From Aurantimonas sp036549475 (lineage in GTDB: Bacteria; Pseudomonadota; Alphaproteobacteria; Rhizobiales; Rhizobiaceae): a stretch of DNA of 64,000 nt. The stretch covers positions 1-64,000 of the forward strand of contig NZ_JAZHLI010000024.1 of assembly GCF_036549475.1 (NCBI RefSeq), read 5' to 3'. Position 1 is the first letter of the stretch, and each line of letters starts with the position of its first letter. Position numbers and translations under genes: made by a program. A model generated the notes under the pieces. That model saw nothing but the letters and a program-made list of their open reading frames with translations, did not search any database and had not been told where the DNA came from. This document shows positions 35,677-45,585 of this stretch, piece after piece.

Positions 35677-36342
35677 CTAGGCGCCCTTCCACCGCCAGAC
35701 ATTGGTCCGCTTGATCTCGGCATCTTCCAGCGCGCGGGTGACCGGCACCGCGTAGGTCGAAAGCCGCACGACGCGGTCCGACGGCAGATAGGCGCGGCCG
35801 GGATCGCCGACGAGGACCTCCACGCCATCGGCGACGAGCCGGTCGAACCATGGCGCAATCCGCCGCGCCATGGCGGCGTCGAAGAAGACGTCGCCGGCCA
35901 GCAGCAGGTCGGCATCCATACTTTCCCCCACCCGGTCGCGGCCATCGAAGGCGACTTCGACGTTATTCAGATCGGCATTGAGACGGGTGGCGGCAGCGCA
36001 GAAGGGGTCGATGTCGTAGCCGGTGACGGCGGCTGCGCCGGATCGCGCCGCGGCGATCGCGACCAGTCCCGAGCCGGTTGCGAAGTCGGCGACGCGCCGG
36101 CCGCGCACCAGAGCGGGATGATCCAGGACGTGCCGGGCCAGCGCCTGTCCGCCGGCCCAGGCAAATGCCCAGAAGGGCGGCGGCAGGCCGATGGCGTTCA
36201 GCTCGTCCTCCGTCTTCAGCCACAGATCATGCGCCTCGTCGGCGAGATGCAGCCGGATTTCGGGAACGTGCGGCGGCGACAGGACCGCCGTATTGGCCAG
36301 GATGAACCCTTCCGGGTGGGGCGATCCGCCGGCACCGTTCAT
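35677..36342 (-). CDS. Class I methyltransferase resembling ETF-beta lysine methyltransferase
   Basis: 221 residues. The SAM-binding core starts VADFATGSGLVAIAAARSG, with YDIDPFCAAATRLNAD as motif II, and the LPPPFWAFAWAGGQALARHV entry segment is the METTL20-like hallmark. Bacterial relatives methylate the beta subunit of electron-transfer flavoprotein; its substrate here is inferred from family resemblance only. Convergent with the FdhF-like gene. Confidence 0.8.
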   Translation of the reverse strand: MNGAGGSPHPEGFILANTAVLSPPHVPEIRLHLADEAHDLWLKTEDELNAIGLPPPFWAFAWAGGQALARHVLDHPALVRGRRVADFATGSGLVAIAAARSGAAAVTGYDIDPFCAAATRLNADLNNVEVAFDGRDRVGESMDADLLLAGDVFFDAAMARRIAPWFDRLVADGVEVLVGDPGRAYLPSDRVVRLSTYAVPVTRALEDAEIKRTNVWRWKGA

Positions 36343-36418
36343 GGCGCGGCGGGCCGCCGGAATGCGAACGCTGCGGCGGGGCAGCGTCGGCCGCCCGCGC
36401 CGCTGTGCAGGGGCCGGA

Positions 36419-36643
36419 TCAGCCGGCGCTCTTCACCCGATCGCTTTCGGCGCGCAGCTTGTCGATCAGGATCGACGCATCCGCCTTGCTCAGCGTGTCG
36501 TCGAAGGGCTGGCCGGTCTCCTCGCAGAGCGTCTTGAGATAGGACGCTTGGGCACCGGTCATCGGCTCGCCGCCCGTCGTCCACTCTTCCGGGTCCTTTT
36601 CGGTGTTGGAGCCCGTGTCGACCTTGGCATTTGCAGTATCCAT
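36419..36643 (-). CDS. DUF3072 small protein
   Basis: 74 residues. EPMTGAQASYLKTLCEETG and then FDDTLSKADASILIDKL are the DUF3072 pattern; a SAP/LEM-like helical fold is likely. Function unknown. Confidence 0.82.
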   Translation of the reverse strand: MDTANAKVDTGSNTEKDPEEWTTGGEPMTGAQASYLKTLCEETGQPFDDTLSKADASILIDKLRAESDRVKSAG

Positions 36644-36728
36644 GATGTCTCTCCGAAGGGTGTGATGTTCCGGAAATGTTCATGACACGGCTCCGTTCCC
36701 GCGATGGGCGAGGATGTCGCGGTTGCGG

Positions 36729-37178
36729 TTATTTGCCCATGGCCCTGGCGGGATCGAGACCGCCCATCTGGCAGACCTTGCGGAACTCGTCCGGCTCGAC
36801 CGGCTGCACCGAAAGACGGGAATTGTTGACCAGCACCATGTCCTTGAGCGCCGGCTCGGCCTTGACCGCGTCGAGGGTCACCGGGTCGGGCACGTCCATC
36901 AGCGCCTTGATGTCGACGCACTCCCACTTGCCGTCCTTGGCCGTGGAATCGGGATGCGCCTCGGCGATCACCTCGACGATCCCGACGACGGCCTTGCCCT
37001 CGTTGGAATGGTAGAAGAAGCCGCGGTCGCCGACCTTCATCTCGCGCATGAAGTTGCGGGCCTGGTAGTTGCGGACGCCGTCCCACTCCTGCCCCTTGTC
37101 GCCGGCCTTCTTCTGGTGGTCGAAGGACCATTTGAACGGCTCGGACTTGAACAGCCAGTAGCGCATGTCCCCGCTCAT
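36729..37178 (-). CDS. EVE-domain protein
   Basis: 149 residues, PUA-like fold. RYWLFKSEPFKWSFDHQKK, then WDGVRNYQARNFMREMKVGD and FFYHSNEGKAVVGIVEV, are classic EVE motifs. EVE domains bind modified bases in RNA or DNA. The first ATG overlaps the upstream YciI gene stop (ATGA), which supports this start over the ATG four codons later. Confidence 0.9.
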   Translation of the reverse strand: MSGDMRYWLFKSEPFKWSFDHQKKAGDKGQEWDGVRNYQARNFMREMKVGDRGFFYHSNEGKAVVGIVEVIAEAHPDSTAKDGKWECVDIKALMDVPDPVTLDAVKAEPALKDMVLVNNSRLSVQPVEPDEFRKVCQMGGLDPARAMGK

Positions 37179-37468
37179 GCCGTCGCAGCCGGGTTCTTGA
37201 TGGCCCAGTTCCAGGGGCGCACATCGACCTTGGCGAAGAGCCCGACACCGGCATAGGGGTCCCTGGCCGCCGTCGCCTTCGCCGCCTCTAGCGAGTCCGC
37301 CTCGATCACCACGAGACTGCCGCAGGGCTTGTCGTCGGGCCCGAGGAAGGGGCCGGCGAATCTCAGCGCGTCGCCGAGACCGTCGAGAAAGGCGAGATGG
37401 TCGGCGCGGGTGTCGAGGCGCAGTTGCAGCGAATCCGGCTTGTCGTCGCAGAGAATGGCAAAGAGCAT
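37175..37468 (-). CDS. YciI-like protein
   Basis: 97 residues, ferredoxin-like fold. LFAILCDDKPDSLQLRLDT, RADHLAFL with the conserved His-Asp environment, and DPYAGVGLFAKVDVRPWNW identify the family. Its enzymatic role is unproved. It lies between gpsA and the EVE gene on the minus strand; the order tsaD-gpsA-yciI-EVE is common in Hyphomicrobiales. Confidence 0.87.
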   Translation of the reverse strand: MLFAILCDDKPDSLQLRLDTRADHLAFLDGLGDALRFAGPFLGPDDKPCGSLVVIEADSLEAAKATAARDPYAGVGLFAKVDVRPWNWAIKNPAATA

Positions 37469-37531
37469 CGGGTGATCCTCGTCTTTCGGTTCAGCGGAAC
37501 GGCATGCAGGCTGCAGCCTTGTGCCGCGGGT

Positions 37532-38512
37532 TCAAACGGTTTCCCGCTTCAGGGGGCGGGCGAGCAGGGCCTCGATCGCCGCGTCCATGTCGAGCTTGCC
37601 GGCCAGGATGGCGGCGACGGTCGCGATGATCGGCGCGTCGATGCCATGGGTCTTAGCAAGGCGGGCGGCGATCTCGGCGGTGAAGACTCCCTCGGCAAGC
37701 TTCAGTCCGGTGCGATCGTCGCCGCGCCCGAGCGCCATGCCATAGGCGAAATTGCGCGACTGGGCACTGGAGCAGGTGAGGACGAGATCGCCGAGGCCGG
37801 AGAGCCCCATCAGCGTCTCCGGCTGGCCGCCGAGCGCCGCACCGAGGCGGCGCAGCTCGACGAAGCCGCGGGTGACGATGGCGGCCTGGGCGGAGGCGCC
37901 GAGGCCGCGGCCGGCCACTGCGCCGGCGGCCAGCGCCAGGACGTTCTTCAGGGATCCGCCGGCCTCGACGCCGCGCATGTCGGCGGAGGCGTAGCAGCGG
38001 AATGTGTCGGTCGACAGGAGCCGGGCGGTGGCATCGGCGGTCTCGGCCTGCGCGGCCGCAACGGTGACCGCGGTGGGCAGGCTGCGCGCCACGTCGGCGG
38101 CAAAGCTCGGGCCGGAGAGCACGGCGAGCCGGCGGCCCGGCAGTTCCGCTTCCAGGATCGCCGTGGCGAAGCGGCCGGTGTCGCGTTCGATACCCTTGGA
38201 GCAGAGGATTGCCACGGCATCTGCACCGACATGCGGCGCCAGGCTGGCTGCGACGCTGCGCAGGCTCTGGGCCGGCACGACGAACAGGATGGTATGCGCG
38301 CCCGCCAGTGCCGCGGCCGAGTCGGTCGTCGCGCTCAGACCCTCGGGCAGCGGCGTGTCGGGTAGATAGCGCGGGTTGCGGCGGGTCTGGTTGATCGCGG
38401 CGACCGTTTCGCCATCGCGGGCCAGGATCCGCGGCGCATGGCCGGCGCGCGCATAGAGGCACCCCAGCGCGGTGCCCCAGGCGCCGCCGCCGACAATCGC
38501 AAAGCCGCTCAT
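37532..38512 (-). CDS. gpsA: Glycerol-3-phosphate dehydrogenase [NAD(P)+]
   Basis: 326 residues. Rossmann motif IVGGGAWGTALG; CSKGIERDTG and GPSFAADVARSLPTAV; catalytic Lys in GGSLKNVLALAAG. It makes sn-glycerol 3-phosphate for phospholipids. The ATG overlaps the tsaD stop by 4 bases, so the two are translationally coupled. Confidence 0.94.
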   Translation of the reverse strand: MSGFAIVGGGAWGTALGCLYARAGHAPRILARDGETVAAINQTRRNPRYLPDTPLPEGLSATTDSAAALAGAHTILFVVPAQSLRSVAASLAPHVGADAVAILCSKGIERDTGRFATAILEAELPGRRLAVLSGPSFAADVARSLPTAVTVAAAQAETADATARLLSTDTFRCYASADMRGVEAGGSLKNVLALAAGAVAGRGLGASAQAAIVTRGFVELRRLGAALGGQPETLMGLSGLGDLVLTCSSAQSRNFAYGMALGRGDDRTGLKLAEGVFTAEIAARLAKTHGIDAPIIATVAAILAGKLDMDAAIEALLARPLKRETV

Positions 38513-39609
38513 GCCTTGGCTCCGCGCCGGCCGAAGCCGATCATCGGCGCCGAATCGCCGTCCAGCGGCCAGCGCGAGCGAACCGGCGCATCGAGGCCGT
38601 CGACCAGCCCGGCCTCGAAGCGTTCGAGCCCGGCATGGGCGATCATGGCGGCATTGTCGGTGCAGAGCGCGGCCGGCGGCGCCACCAGCCGGACACCGGT
38701 CCGCACCGTTTCGGCCTCCAGCGCCGTGCGGATCGCCCGGTTGGCCGCGACGCCGCCGGCCACCGCCAGCACCGGATCGGCGAGATCGGGAAACCGCGCA
38801 CGGAACTGCGTCAGGGCACGGCCCACCCGGTCCGCCAGGCTGTCGGCTGCCGCGGCCTGGAAGCCGGCACACAGATCGTCGACATCGCCGGGCGACAGCG
38901 GCGCGGCGGCTTCGGCGGCGAGGCGCAGGGCGGTCTTCAGGCCGGAGAAGGAGAAGTCCAGCCGCGGGTGGCCCTTCATCGGGCGCGGCAGGGCAAAGCG
39001 CTTCGGGTCGCCGGCAGCGGCGCGGGTTTCCACATGGGGCCCGCCGGGATTGGGCAGGCCGAGCAGCTTGGCGGTCTTGTCAAAGGCCTCGCCCAGCGCG
39101 TCGTCGATGGTCGTGCCCCAGCGCTCGTAGGCGCCGAGGCCGCGCACCAGCACGATCTGGCTGTGGCCGCCGGAGACCAGCAGCAGCAGATAGGGATAGG
39201 CGAGCCGGTCGGTCAGGCGCGGCGTCAGGGCGTGGCCTTCCAGATGGTTGATCGCCAGGAAGGGCAGGCCGCGCGCGGCGGCGATCGCCTTGCCGGTCAT
39301 CGCCCCGACGATCAGGCCGCCGACGAGGCCGGGCCCGGTCGTTGCCGCCACCGCCGACAAATCGCCGAAGCCGATACCGGCCTCGTCCATCGCTGCCCGG
39401 ACGATGCCGTCCAGCGCCTCGACATGGGCGCGGGCAGCGATCTCGGGCACGACGCCGCCGAAGGCGGCATGTTCCTCGACCTGGCTCAGCACCACGTTGG
39501 ACAGGATCACCGGCGCGCCCGCACCGTCGCGGCCGACGACGGCGGCAGCGGTCTCGTCGCAGCTCGTCTCGATGCCGAGGATCAGGGGGCGGGGCAATTC
39601 GGGCGTCAC
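38509..39609 (-). CDS. tsaD: tRNA N6-adenosine threonylcarbamoyltransferase
   Basis: 366 residues from a GTG start at 39609. LILGIETSCDETAAAVV, the metal-binding INHLEGHALTPRL (His-x3-His), LLLVSGGHSQIV and the C-terminal DNAAMIAHAG segment are intact. It installs the t6A base of ANN-decoding tRNAs together with TsaB, C and E, which are not in this window. Divergent from hemC. Confidence 0.93.
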   Translation of the reverse strand: MTPELPRPLILGIETSCDETAAAVVGRDGAGAPVILSNVVLSQVEEHAAFGGVVPEIAARAHVEALDGIVRAAMDEAGIGFGDLSAVAATTGPGLVGGLIVGAMTGKAIAAARGLPFLAINHLEGHALTPRLTDRLAYPYLLLLVSGGHSQIVLVRGLGAYERWGTTIDDALGEAFDKTAKLLGLPNPGGPHVETRAAAGDPKRFALPRPMKGHPRLDFSFSGLKTALRLAAEAAAPLSPGDVDDLCAGFQAAAADSLADRVGRALTQFRARFPDLADPVLAVAGGVAANRAIRTALEAETVRTGVRLVAPPAALCTDNAAMIAHAGLERFEAGLVDGLDAPVRSRWPLDGDSAPMIGFGRRGAKA

Positions 39610-39795
39610 GTCGGGTCCGGGCGGTGATGGCGTGCCGCCGACATAGGCGATCGGGGCGCGTCCCGCCACCGCCGATCTCCGGTGTCGATGACCGGCGGGG
39701 CATTTCCGAAAATCCCGCCGGGGCGGTTCCGGTGGGCGCTCCGGCGTCCTATGAACGAGGCAGGACCACATCGACAGCAACAGACGGGACAGACC

Positions 39796-40731
39796 ATGGC
39801 CAGCGACAGCATCATCCGGATCGGCACGCGCGGAAGCCAGCTCGCCCAGGCGCAGGCGAGCGAGGTGCGCGCCCGGCTGATGGCAGCGCACGGCCTGCCG
39901 GAAGAAGCCTTCGAGATCGAGGTGATCTCGACGACTGGCGATCGCATCCTCGACCGGCCCCTGTCGGAAGTGGGCGGCAAGGGCCTCTTCACCAAGGAGA
40001 TCGAGGCGGCGCTGCTCGACGGGCGCATCGACATCGCCGCCCATTCGTCCAAGGACATGGCGACCGCCTCGCCGGAGGGACTGGAAGTCTCAGCCTATCT
40101 GCCCCGCGAGGACGTGCGCGACGCCTTCATCGGCCGCACCGCGCCCACCATAGCCGAGCTGCCGCACGGGGCGACCATCGGTTCGGCCTCGCTGCGCCGC
40201 CAGTCGTTGCTGAAGCGGCTGCGCCCGGATCTCAAGGTGATCACCTTCCGCGGCAACGTCCAGAGCCGGCTGCGCAAGCTGGAGGAAGGGCACGTGGATG
40301 CCACGCTGCTGGCGCTCGCCGGCCTCAACCGCATGGCGATGAGCGACGTGGCGACGGAGATCCTGGAGGTCGACCGCTTTCCGCCGGCGCCGGGGCAGGG
40401 GGCGATCTGCATCCAGAACCGGATCGGCGACGAACGGGTGCACGACCTCGTGGCGGCGATCGCCGACCCGTGGACGACGGTGGCGCTGACGGCCGAGCGG
40501 GCGTTCCTCGCCGAGCTCGACGGCTCCTGCCGCACACCGATCGCCGCCCATGCGGTGCTGGCCGATGGCACGATCACCCTGCACGGCATGATCCTCACCC
40601 CGGATGGCAGCCAGATGCACGAGACGCGGCGCACCGGCATCGCAACCGAGGCCCAAGCGCTGGGCAGGCTTGCCGGCCGCGACGTGCTCGATGCCGCCGG
40701 GCCGGGCTTCTTCGACGGCTGGGGCGCCTGA
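39796..40731 (+). CDS. hemC: Porphobilinogen deaminase (hydroxymethylbilane synthase)
   Basis: 311 residues. RIGTRGSQLAQAQASEVR, HSSKDMATASPEGL, IGSASLRRQSLLKRLRPDL and RGNVQSRLRKLEEG bind the growing chain; Cys in DGSCRTPIAAHA carries the dipyrromethane cofactor. ATG at 39796. hemD follows 19 bases later. Confidence 0.95.
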   Translation: MASDSIIRIGTRGSQLAQAQASEVRARLMAAHGLPEEAFEIEVISTTGDRILDRPLSEVGGKGLFTKEIEAALLDGRIDIAAHSSKDMATASPEGLEVSAYLPREDVRDAFIGRTAPTIAELPHGATIGSASLRRQSLLKRLRPDLKVITFRGNVQSRLRKLEEGHVDATLLALAGLNRMAMSDVATEILEVDRFPPAPGQGAICIQNRIGDERVHDLVAAIADPWTTVALTAERAFLAELDGSCRTPIAAHAVLADGTITLHGMILTPDGSQMHETRRTGIATEAQALGRLAGRDVLDAAGPGFFDGWGA

Positions 40732-40750
40732 AGGAACGGCTGGCGCGGCG

Positions 40751-41449
40751 ATGGTCCGGATCCTGATCCTGCGGGAGGCTCAGGCGGCGGCACGAACGGC
40801 CGACGACCTGGCAGCGCGGGGCCATGAGCCGCTGGTGCTGCCGCTGGAATCGTCGCAGGCGATCGCCGGTCCGGCACCAGCGGGCGCGTTCGCCGGATTC
40901 GCAGCGACCAGCGCCCGGGCCGTTCCCGCGCTGGCCGCTGCCTTTCCCGGTGATGCACGACCGGTCTTCGCGGTCGGGGAGCGCACCGGCGCGGCGCTCG
41001 CGGCAGCAGGTTTTCCCGACGTGCGCGTCGCTGCGGGCGAGGCCCAGAGCATCGGCCGGCTGGCCTTCGCGGCGGGTTTCGGCGGGGCAGACACGATCCT
41101 CTATGCCGCCGGGCGTCCGCGCACGGGCACGCTGGAGACCGCGCTGTCGGCGGCCGGCGTCGGCTGCCGGGTCTGGGAGGTCTACGAGACGATCGCGCTG
41201 CGTCCCGAGCGCGCCGCCGTCGTTGCGGCTCTCGGGGCCGGGCCGCCCGATGCGGTGCTGCTGCTTTCGGCCGGGCAGGCGGCGACCTATGGAGACCTCG
41301 TCGCGCGGTTTGCCGACCTCTTCACCCCGCCCCCGCAGATCCTGGCCTTGTCGGCGAGAATCGCCGCCGCCCTGCCGCCGAATCTAGCCGAAACGGCGCA
41401 ACTATCTCGCGACACACGGCTTGTCTCGCTTTTCGAACGGCTCGACTAA
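40751..41449 (+). CDS. hemD: Uroporphyrinogen-III synthase
   Basis: 232 residues. Two-lobed fold: ILILREAQAAARTADDLAARGHEP opens lobe 1, and the hinge is ILYAAGRPRTGTLETAL with VYETIAL. Low sequence identity is normal for HemD; assignment rests on these segments and position directly after hemC. Confidence 0.88.
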   Translation: MVRILILREAQAAARTADDLAARGHEPLVLPLESSQAIAGPAPAGAFAGFAATSARAVPALAAAFPGDARPVFAVGERTGAALAAAGFPDVRVAAGEAQSIGRLAFAAGFGGADTILYAAGRPRTGTLETALSAAGVGCRVWEVYETIALRPERAAVVAALGAGPPDAVLLLSAGQAATYGDLVARFADLFTPPPQILALSARIAAALPPNLAETAQLSRDTRLVSLFERLD

Positions 41450-41581
41450 CCTAGTTGATGGGTCAGGTTTCATGCGGTGCTTGCGCGACCCATGGGAATG
41501 AAGGACGAATAGCGTGAATGCGTACGGTGCGGACATCCAGCCGATATCCCTGCCGAGCCCGGTGAGAATGGAGCAGACGCG

Positions 41582-43771
41582 ATGACCAACCGTCCCCGGC
41601 GCACTCGGCCGACCAAGACGCGCGGCCAGACGATCGACCTCAAGGCGGAAAAGAACAAACCGGTGACCGACAACGACAAGAACGCCAGCGATCCGAAGGC
41701 ATCCGCCCGGCCCGATGCCCCGACGGGCCCGACCGGTGCTGCGCAGGACGACAAGGCCGGCCCGGCAGCGAGCGCCAGACCGGCGGCATCGGCCGACACG
41801 GCCAAGAGCGACGTGAAATACACCTCCAGCCGCGGCACGAGCACGTCCGGGTCGAAGGCGGACGATGCGTCACCGGCTAGCTCGGCCAAGCCGGCAACCC
41901 CGGCGGCAAGCAAGAGCGACGCTGCCAAGGATGATGCCGGCAAGGCCGAGACGCCGAATCCGGCAACCGCTGCGTCCGCGACGTCCAAGCCTGCGGACGG
42001 TCCCAAGCCGTCGGACACGGCAAAGGCCACCGGCGCGACGGCGGCTGCGGCAAGCGCGGCTCCTGTCTCGGCAAGCCCGAAGACCGACGCCGCAAAGTCG
42101 TCGACCCCGGGCACGCCGTCGCCGGCCGCAGCATCGACGACGTCATCCCCCTCCGCGTCTTCGGGAACGCCCTCGAAGACGACAACGCCATCTTCCGGCA
42201 GCCCGGTCTCCGGCTCCGCCAAGCCGGCCGCGGCGAGCAGTGCGGCGTCGTCCACGCCCGGCTCGACCGGTTCGGGATCGTCCGCCCCGAGCGGCGCGTC
42301 TGCCACGTCAGGCTCGAGCGCGAAGCCCGCGTCGTCGGCCGCTTCCCCATCCGCCATGTCCTCCGGTTCGACAGCCGGCAAGGCCATCGGGTCCGGACCG
42401 ACGGGCCCGCGTGCGACCCCCGGCCCCTCCACCACGACATCCAGCAGCACGCCGTCCGCCGGCACGGCGAGCAAACCGTCCTCCGCGTCGACCGGTGCTT
42501 CGACGCCCACCTCCAGCACCTCCAGCGCAAGTGCGTCCCGCGCGGACGGAGCGTCCCCGGCGCGGACGCCGACCCCGGCCGCGAAAGAGACCTCGTCGGG
42601 GCTCGGCTTCGGCGGAGCGGCCGCGGCCGGCATCGTCGGCGCGATCGTCGCGCTAATTGGAGGCGCGGCCCTGCAGTCGGCGGGTTATCTGCCGAGCCTC
42701 GGGGCTCAGGAACAGGTCGCCGAGGGCGAGTATGCCAGTACGACCACGGTGCAGGATCTGAGCGGCGAACTGGCAGCGTTGCGCGAGCAGGTCTCGGCGC
42801 TTCCGGCCACGCCCGCCGACGACGAGGGGGCGCAGGCCCTGACGGCACGCGTCGACGCGCTGGAACAGGCGGCGGCAGCCCCGGCCGACGACAGCGCCGC
42901 GACGGCCGCGGAGGCAGCCAGCCAGGCAGCGGAGAGCGCGACCCAGACCGCGAACGCCGCCCAGCAATCGGCCGATCAGGCCGGCCAGACCGCGAGCGCC
43001 GCCCAAGAGACCGCGACGACGGCGCAGGAGACGGCAACGGCTGCAGAGGCAGCTGCGACGCAGGCCCAGGAGGCTGCAGCCGCCGCCCAGTCGAGCGCCG
43101 ATTCGGCCAATGAGGCCGCCAGCGCGGCCCAGGAGACGGCGTCCGGCGCTCAGGACGGCGTGACAGCGATCAACGAGACGCTTTCGGACATCGACAGCCG
43201 GATCGCCGCCGTCGAGGCGCGCAATCTGCAGGCGTCCCAGGCCTTTGCGGCCGCCAATCTCAAGTCGGCCATCGATACGGGCGGCCCGTTCATGCAGCAG
43301 CTCGAGAACTACGCCCAGATCGCCGGCGGCGAGGGTGCGACCGAGGAATTGCGCGCGCTTGCGGCGGACGGCGTGCCGACCGAGCAGGAGCTGGCCTCGC
43401 GCTGGCCCGACGTCGAGGACCGCATCGCCGCACAGCTGACGCCCGTCGCGCCGGATGCGCCGGTGGGTGACCAGCTTCTGTCGGGCCTGCGCTCGCTGGT
43501 GCAGGTGCGGCCCGTCGAGCCGTCGGCCTCGGCGACGCCCGGCGAAGGCGGACCCAATGCCAGCCTGGCACGGCTCGACGCCGCGATCGGCGCGGGCGAT
43601 CTCGCCGGCTGGACCGAAGAATGGCAGACGCTTCCCGAGGCAGCCAGGACGGCGAGCCAGGACTTCGCCGATCAGGTGGAAGCCCGGCTGACCGCCGACC
43701 GGGTCATTGCCGACGCGCTTGCGTCGGCCACGGCGCCGGCACCCCCGGCCGCCCAGGACAACCAGGGCTAA
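41582..43771 (+). CDS. Mitofilin-family inner-membrane protein with long low-complexity tail
   Basis: 729 residues. Residues 1-340 are cytoplasmic, extremely rich in Ser, Ala, Pro, Thr and Lys, and presumably disordered. One transmembrane segment (FGGAAAAGIVGAIVALIGGA, ~341-365) follows, then an alanine/glutamine-rich heptad coiled coil (~385-540) and a C-terminal mitofilin-like helical domain. Alphaproteobacterial Mic60 homologues sit between hemD and hemY, as here, and are thought to shape intracytoplasmic membranes. Ends 9 bases before hemY. Confidence 0.85.
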   Translation: MTNRPRRTRPTKTRGQTIDLKAEKNKPVTDNDKNASDPKASARPDAPTGPTGAAQDDKAGPAASARPAASADTAKSDVKYTSSRGTSTSGSKADDASPASSAKPATPAASKSDAAKDDAGKAETPNPATAASATSKPADGPKPSDTAKATGATAAAASAAPVSASPKTDAAKSSTPGTPSPAAASTTSSPSASSGTPSKTTTPSSGSPVSGSAKPAAASSAASSTPGSTGSGSSAPSGASATSGSSAKPASSAASPSAMSSGSTAGKAIGSGPTGPRATPGPSTTTSSSTPSAGTASKPSSASTGASTPTSSTSSASASRADGASPARTPTPAAKETSSGLGFGGAAAAGIVGAIVALIGGAALQSAGYLPSLGAQEQVAEGEYASTTTVQDLSGELAALREQVSALPATPADDEGAQALTARVDALEQAAAAPADDSAATAAEAASQAAESATQTANAAQQSADQAGQTASAAQETATTAQETATAAEAAATQAQEAAAAAQSSADSANEAASAAQETASGAQDGVTAINETLSDIDSRIAAVEARNLQASQAFAAANLKSAIDTGGPFMQQLENYAQIAGGEGATEELRALAADGVPTEQELASRWPDVEDRIAAQLTPVAPDAPVGDQLLSGLRSLVQVRPVEPSASATPGEGGPNASLARLDAAIGAGDLAGWTEEWQTLPEAARTASQDFADQVEARLTADRVIADALASATAPAPPAAQDNQG

Positions 43772-43780
43772 GGAACAGAC

Positions 43781-45545
43781 ATGCTGCGAATCCTCGCCTT
43801 CCTTCTCGTCGTTCTGGCCGCCGGCATCGGTTTTGCCTGGCTGGCCGACAATCCGGGAAGCGTCACCTTCGTCTGGCAGGGCCAACAGGTCGAGACCAGC
43901 CTGATGGTCTTCCTGATCAGCCTCGGCCTCCTGATCTTCGCCGTGCTCCTGGTGGTGGGGCTGGTGCGCGCGTTCTTCGCGACACCCGGCGCGATCGGCC
44001 ACTGGTGGAGTACCCGCCGGCGCGACCGCGGCTACAAGGCGCTGTCGAGCGGCATCATTGCGGCCGGGGCCGGCGACGCCATCCTCGCCCGGCGCATGAC
44101 CAAGCGCAGCGACAAGCTCCTGAGCGCGCGCCAAGAGCCGCTGATCCGTTTCCTCGACGCCCAGACGGCGATGATCGAGGGCGACCATGCCCGTGCCCGT
44201 TCCGCCTTCGAGCAGATGGAGCGTGACCCCGAGACCCGTCTCCTGGCGTTGCGCGGCCTGTTTCTGGAAGCCGAGCGCGTCGGCGACGAATCCGCGGCGC
44301 GCCATTATGCCGAGCGGGCAGTGCGGATTGCGCCGCATGTGCCCTGGGCCGGCGGCGCCGTGCTGGAATCGAAGTCGCTGGCCGGCGACTGGGATGGTGC
44401 GCTGGCGATCCTGGAAGCGCAGAAGAACACGCGTCTGGTCGACCGCGACGAATCCAAGCGGTTGCGCGCCGTGCTCCTGACAGCCAAGGCCATGACCCTT
44501 TCGGAGCGCGATCCGTCCGCCGCCAAGAGTGCCGGGCTGGAAGCACAGAAGCTCGCGCCGAACCTGCCGCCGGCCGCCCTGGTGGCGGCCGAGGCGCTGT
44601 TCCGTTTGGGCGACCTGAGGCGCGGATCCAAGGTGCTGGAAACGAGCTGGTCGAGCCAGCCGCATCCCGACATCGCCGAGGCCTATGTGCATGCCCGGCC
44701 GGGCGATTCGCCCGAAGACCNACCTGAGGCGCGGATCCAAGGTGCTGGAAACGAGCTGGTCGAGCCAGCCGCATCCCGACATCGCCGAGGCCTATGTGCA
44801 TGCCCGGCCGGGCGATTCGCCCGAAGACCGATTGAAGCGCGCGCGCAAGCTGCACGGGCTGCATGGGGGCGCGGCCGCCGAGATGTGCCTCGCCAGGGCA
44901 GCGCTCGACGCCGGGGAATTCGAACTGGCCCGCAAATCCGCCCTGGCGGCGGCCGATGCGGAGCCGCGCGAGAGCACCTATCTCCTGCTCGCCGACATCG
45001 AGGAAGCGCAGACCGGCGAAGTCGGCCGGGTGCGCGAATGGCTGGGACGCGCCATCCGGGCGCCTCGCGATCCGGCCTGGACCGCCGATGGTTTCGTCTC
45101 GCGGACATGGGCACCGGTCTCGCCGGTGACCGGGCGTATCGACGCCTTCGAGTGGAAGGTGCCGGTGGAGCGGATCGGCGAGCATGACGGTCCAATGATC
45201 GATGCCCACGAGGCGGAGGCTGCTGATCGCGCCGAGGCCAGGACGATCGGCCCCGAGGCGTCCGCCCCAGAGAGCACGAAGCCCGCCGCCCCGGTCACGC
45301 CGGCAGTGACCACTCCCGAGCCTGCGGCGTCCGGCAAGTCCGAACCTGCGGCAAAGACCGAGCCGGCGGTAAAGCCTGCCGCCAACGGTGCGGGCGCCGC
45401 TCCGGCCGCGCCTCCGCCAGTGCCCAGGGAACCGACCCCTGCGGCACCGCCTGTCGAACCGAAAAAGGCCGGCACGGGCGACGCGCCGAAGGAAGCCAAA
45501 CCTGCGCCGACCAGCGAAGAGCGCAAGGAAGCGCGGTTCGGCTGA
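43781..45545 (+). CDS. hemY: HemY-like TPR membrane protein, frame interrupted by an assembly join
   Basis: The first part (43781-44720) has two N-terminal transmembrane helices (LAFLLVVLAAGIGFAWLAD and MVFLISLGLLIFAVLLVVGL) and HemY_N/TPR repeats. The frame then meets an N at 44721 and a 108-bp duplication, and the rest continues in another frame to the stop at 45545, ending with a Pro/Ala-rich tail. Removing the N plus one 108-bp copy (109 bases) restores one frame of 551 residues. I judge the gene intact in the organism. HemY proteins are linked to late protoporphyrin synthesis or membrane organisation. The other HemY enzyme, PPO, is unrelated. Confidence 0.88.
44613..44829. repeat. Perfect 108-bp tandem duplication around an N (assembly artefact)
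   Basis: Bases 44613-44720 and 44722-44829 are identical and separated by a single N at 44721. The pattern is that of two contigs with overlapping ends joined without merging. Confidence 0.9.
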
Positions 45546-45585
45546 CGGGCCCTGACCGGCCGAAGGCCATCCACGGCGAGGATTG

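Noticed and set aside
41470..42633. 387-codon minus-strand frame opposite the mitofilin gene
   Set aside because: It mirrors the low-complexity Ser/Ala/Pro coding strand; the apparent Asp/Ala/Val-rich protein is a composition effect.
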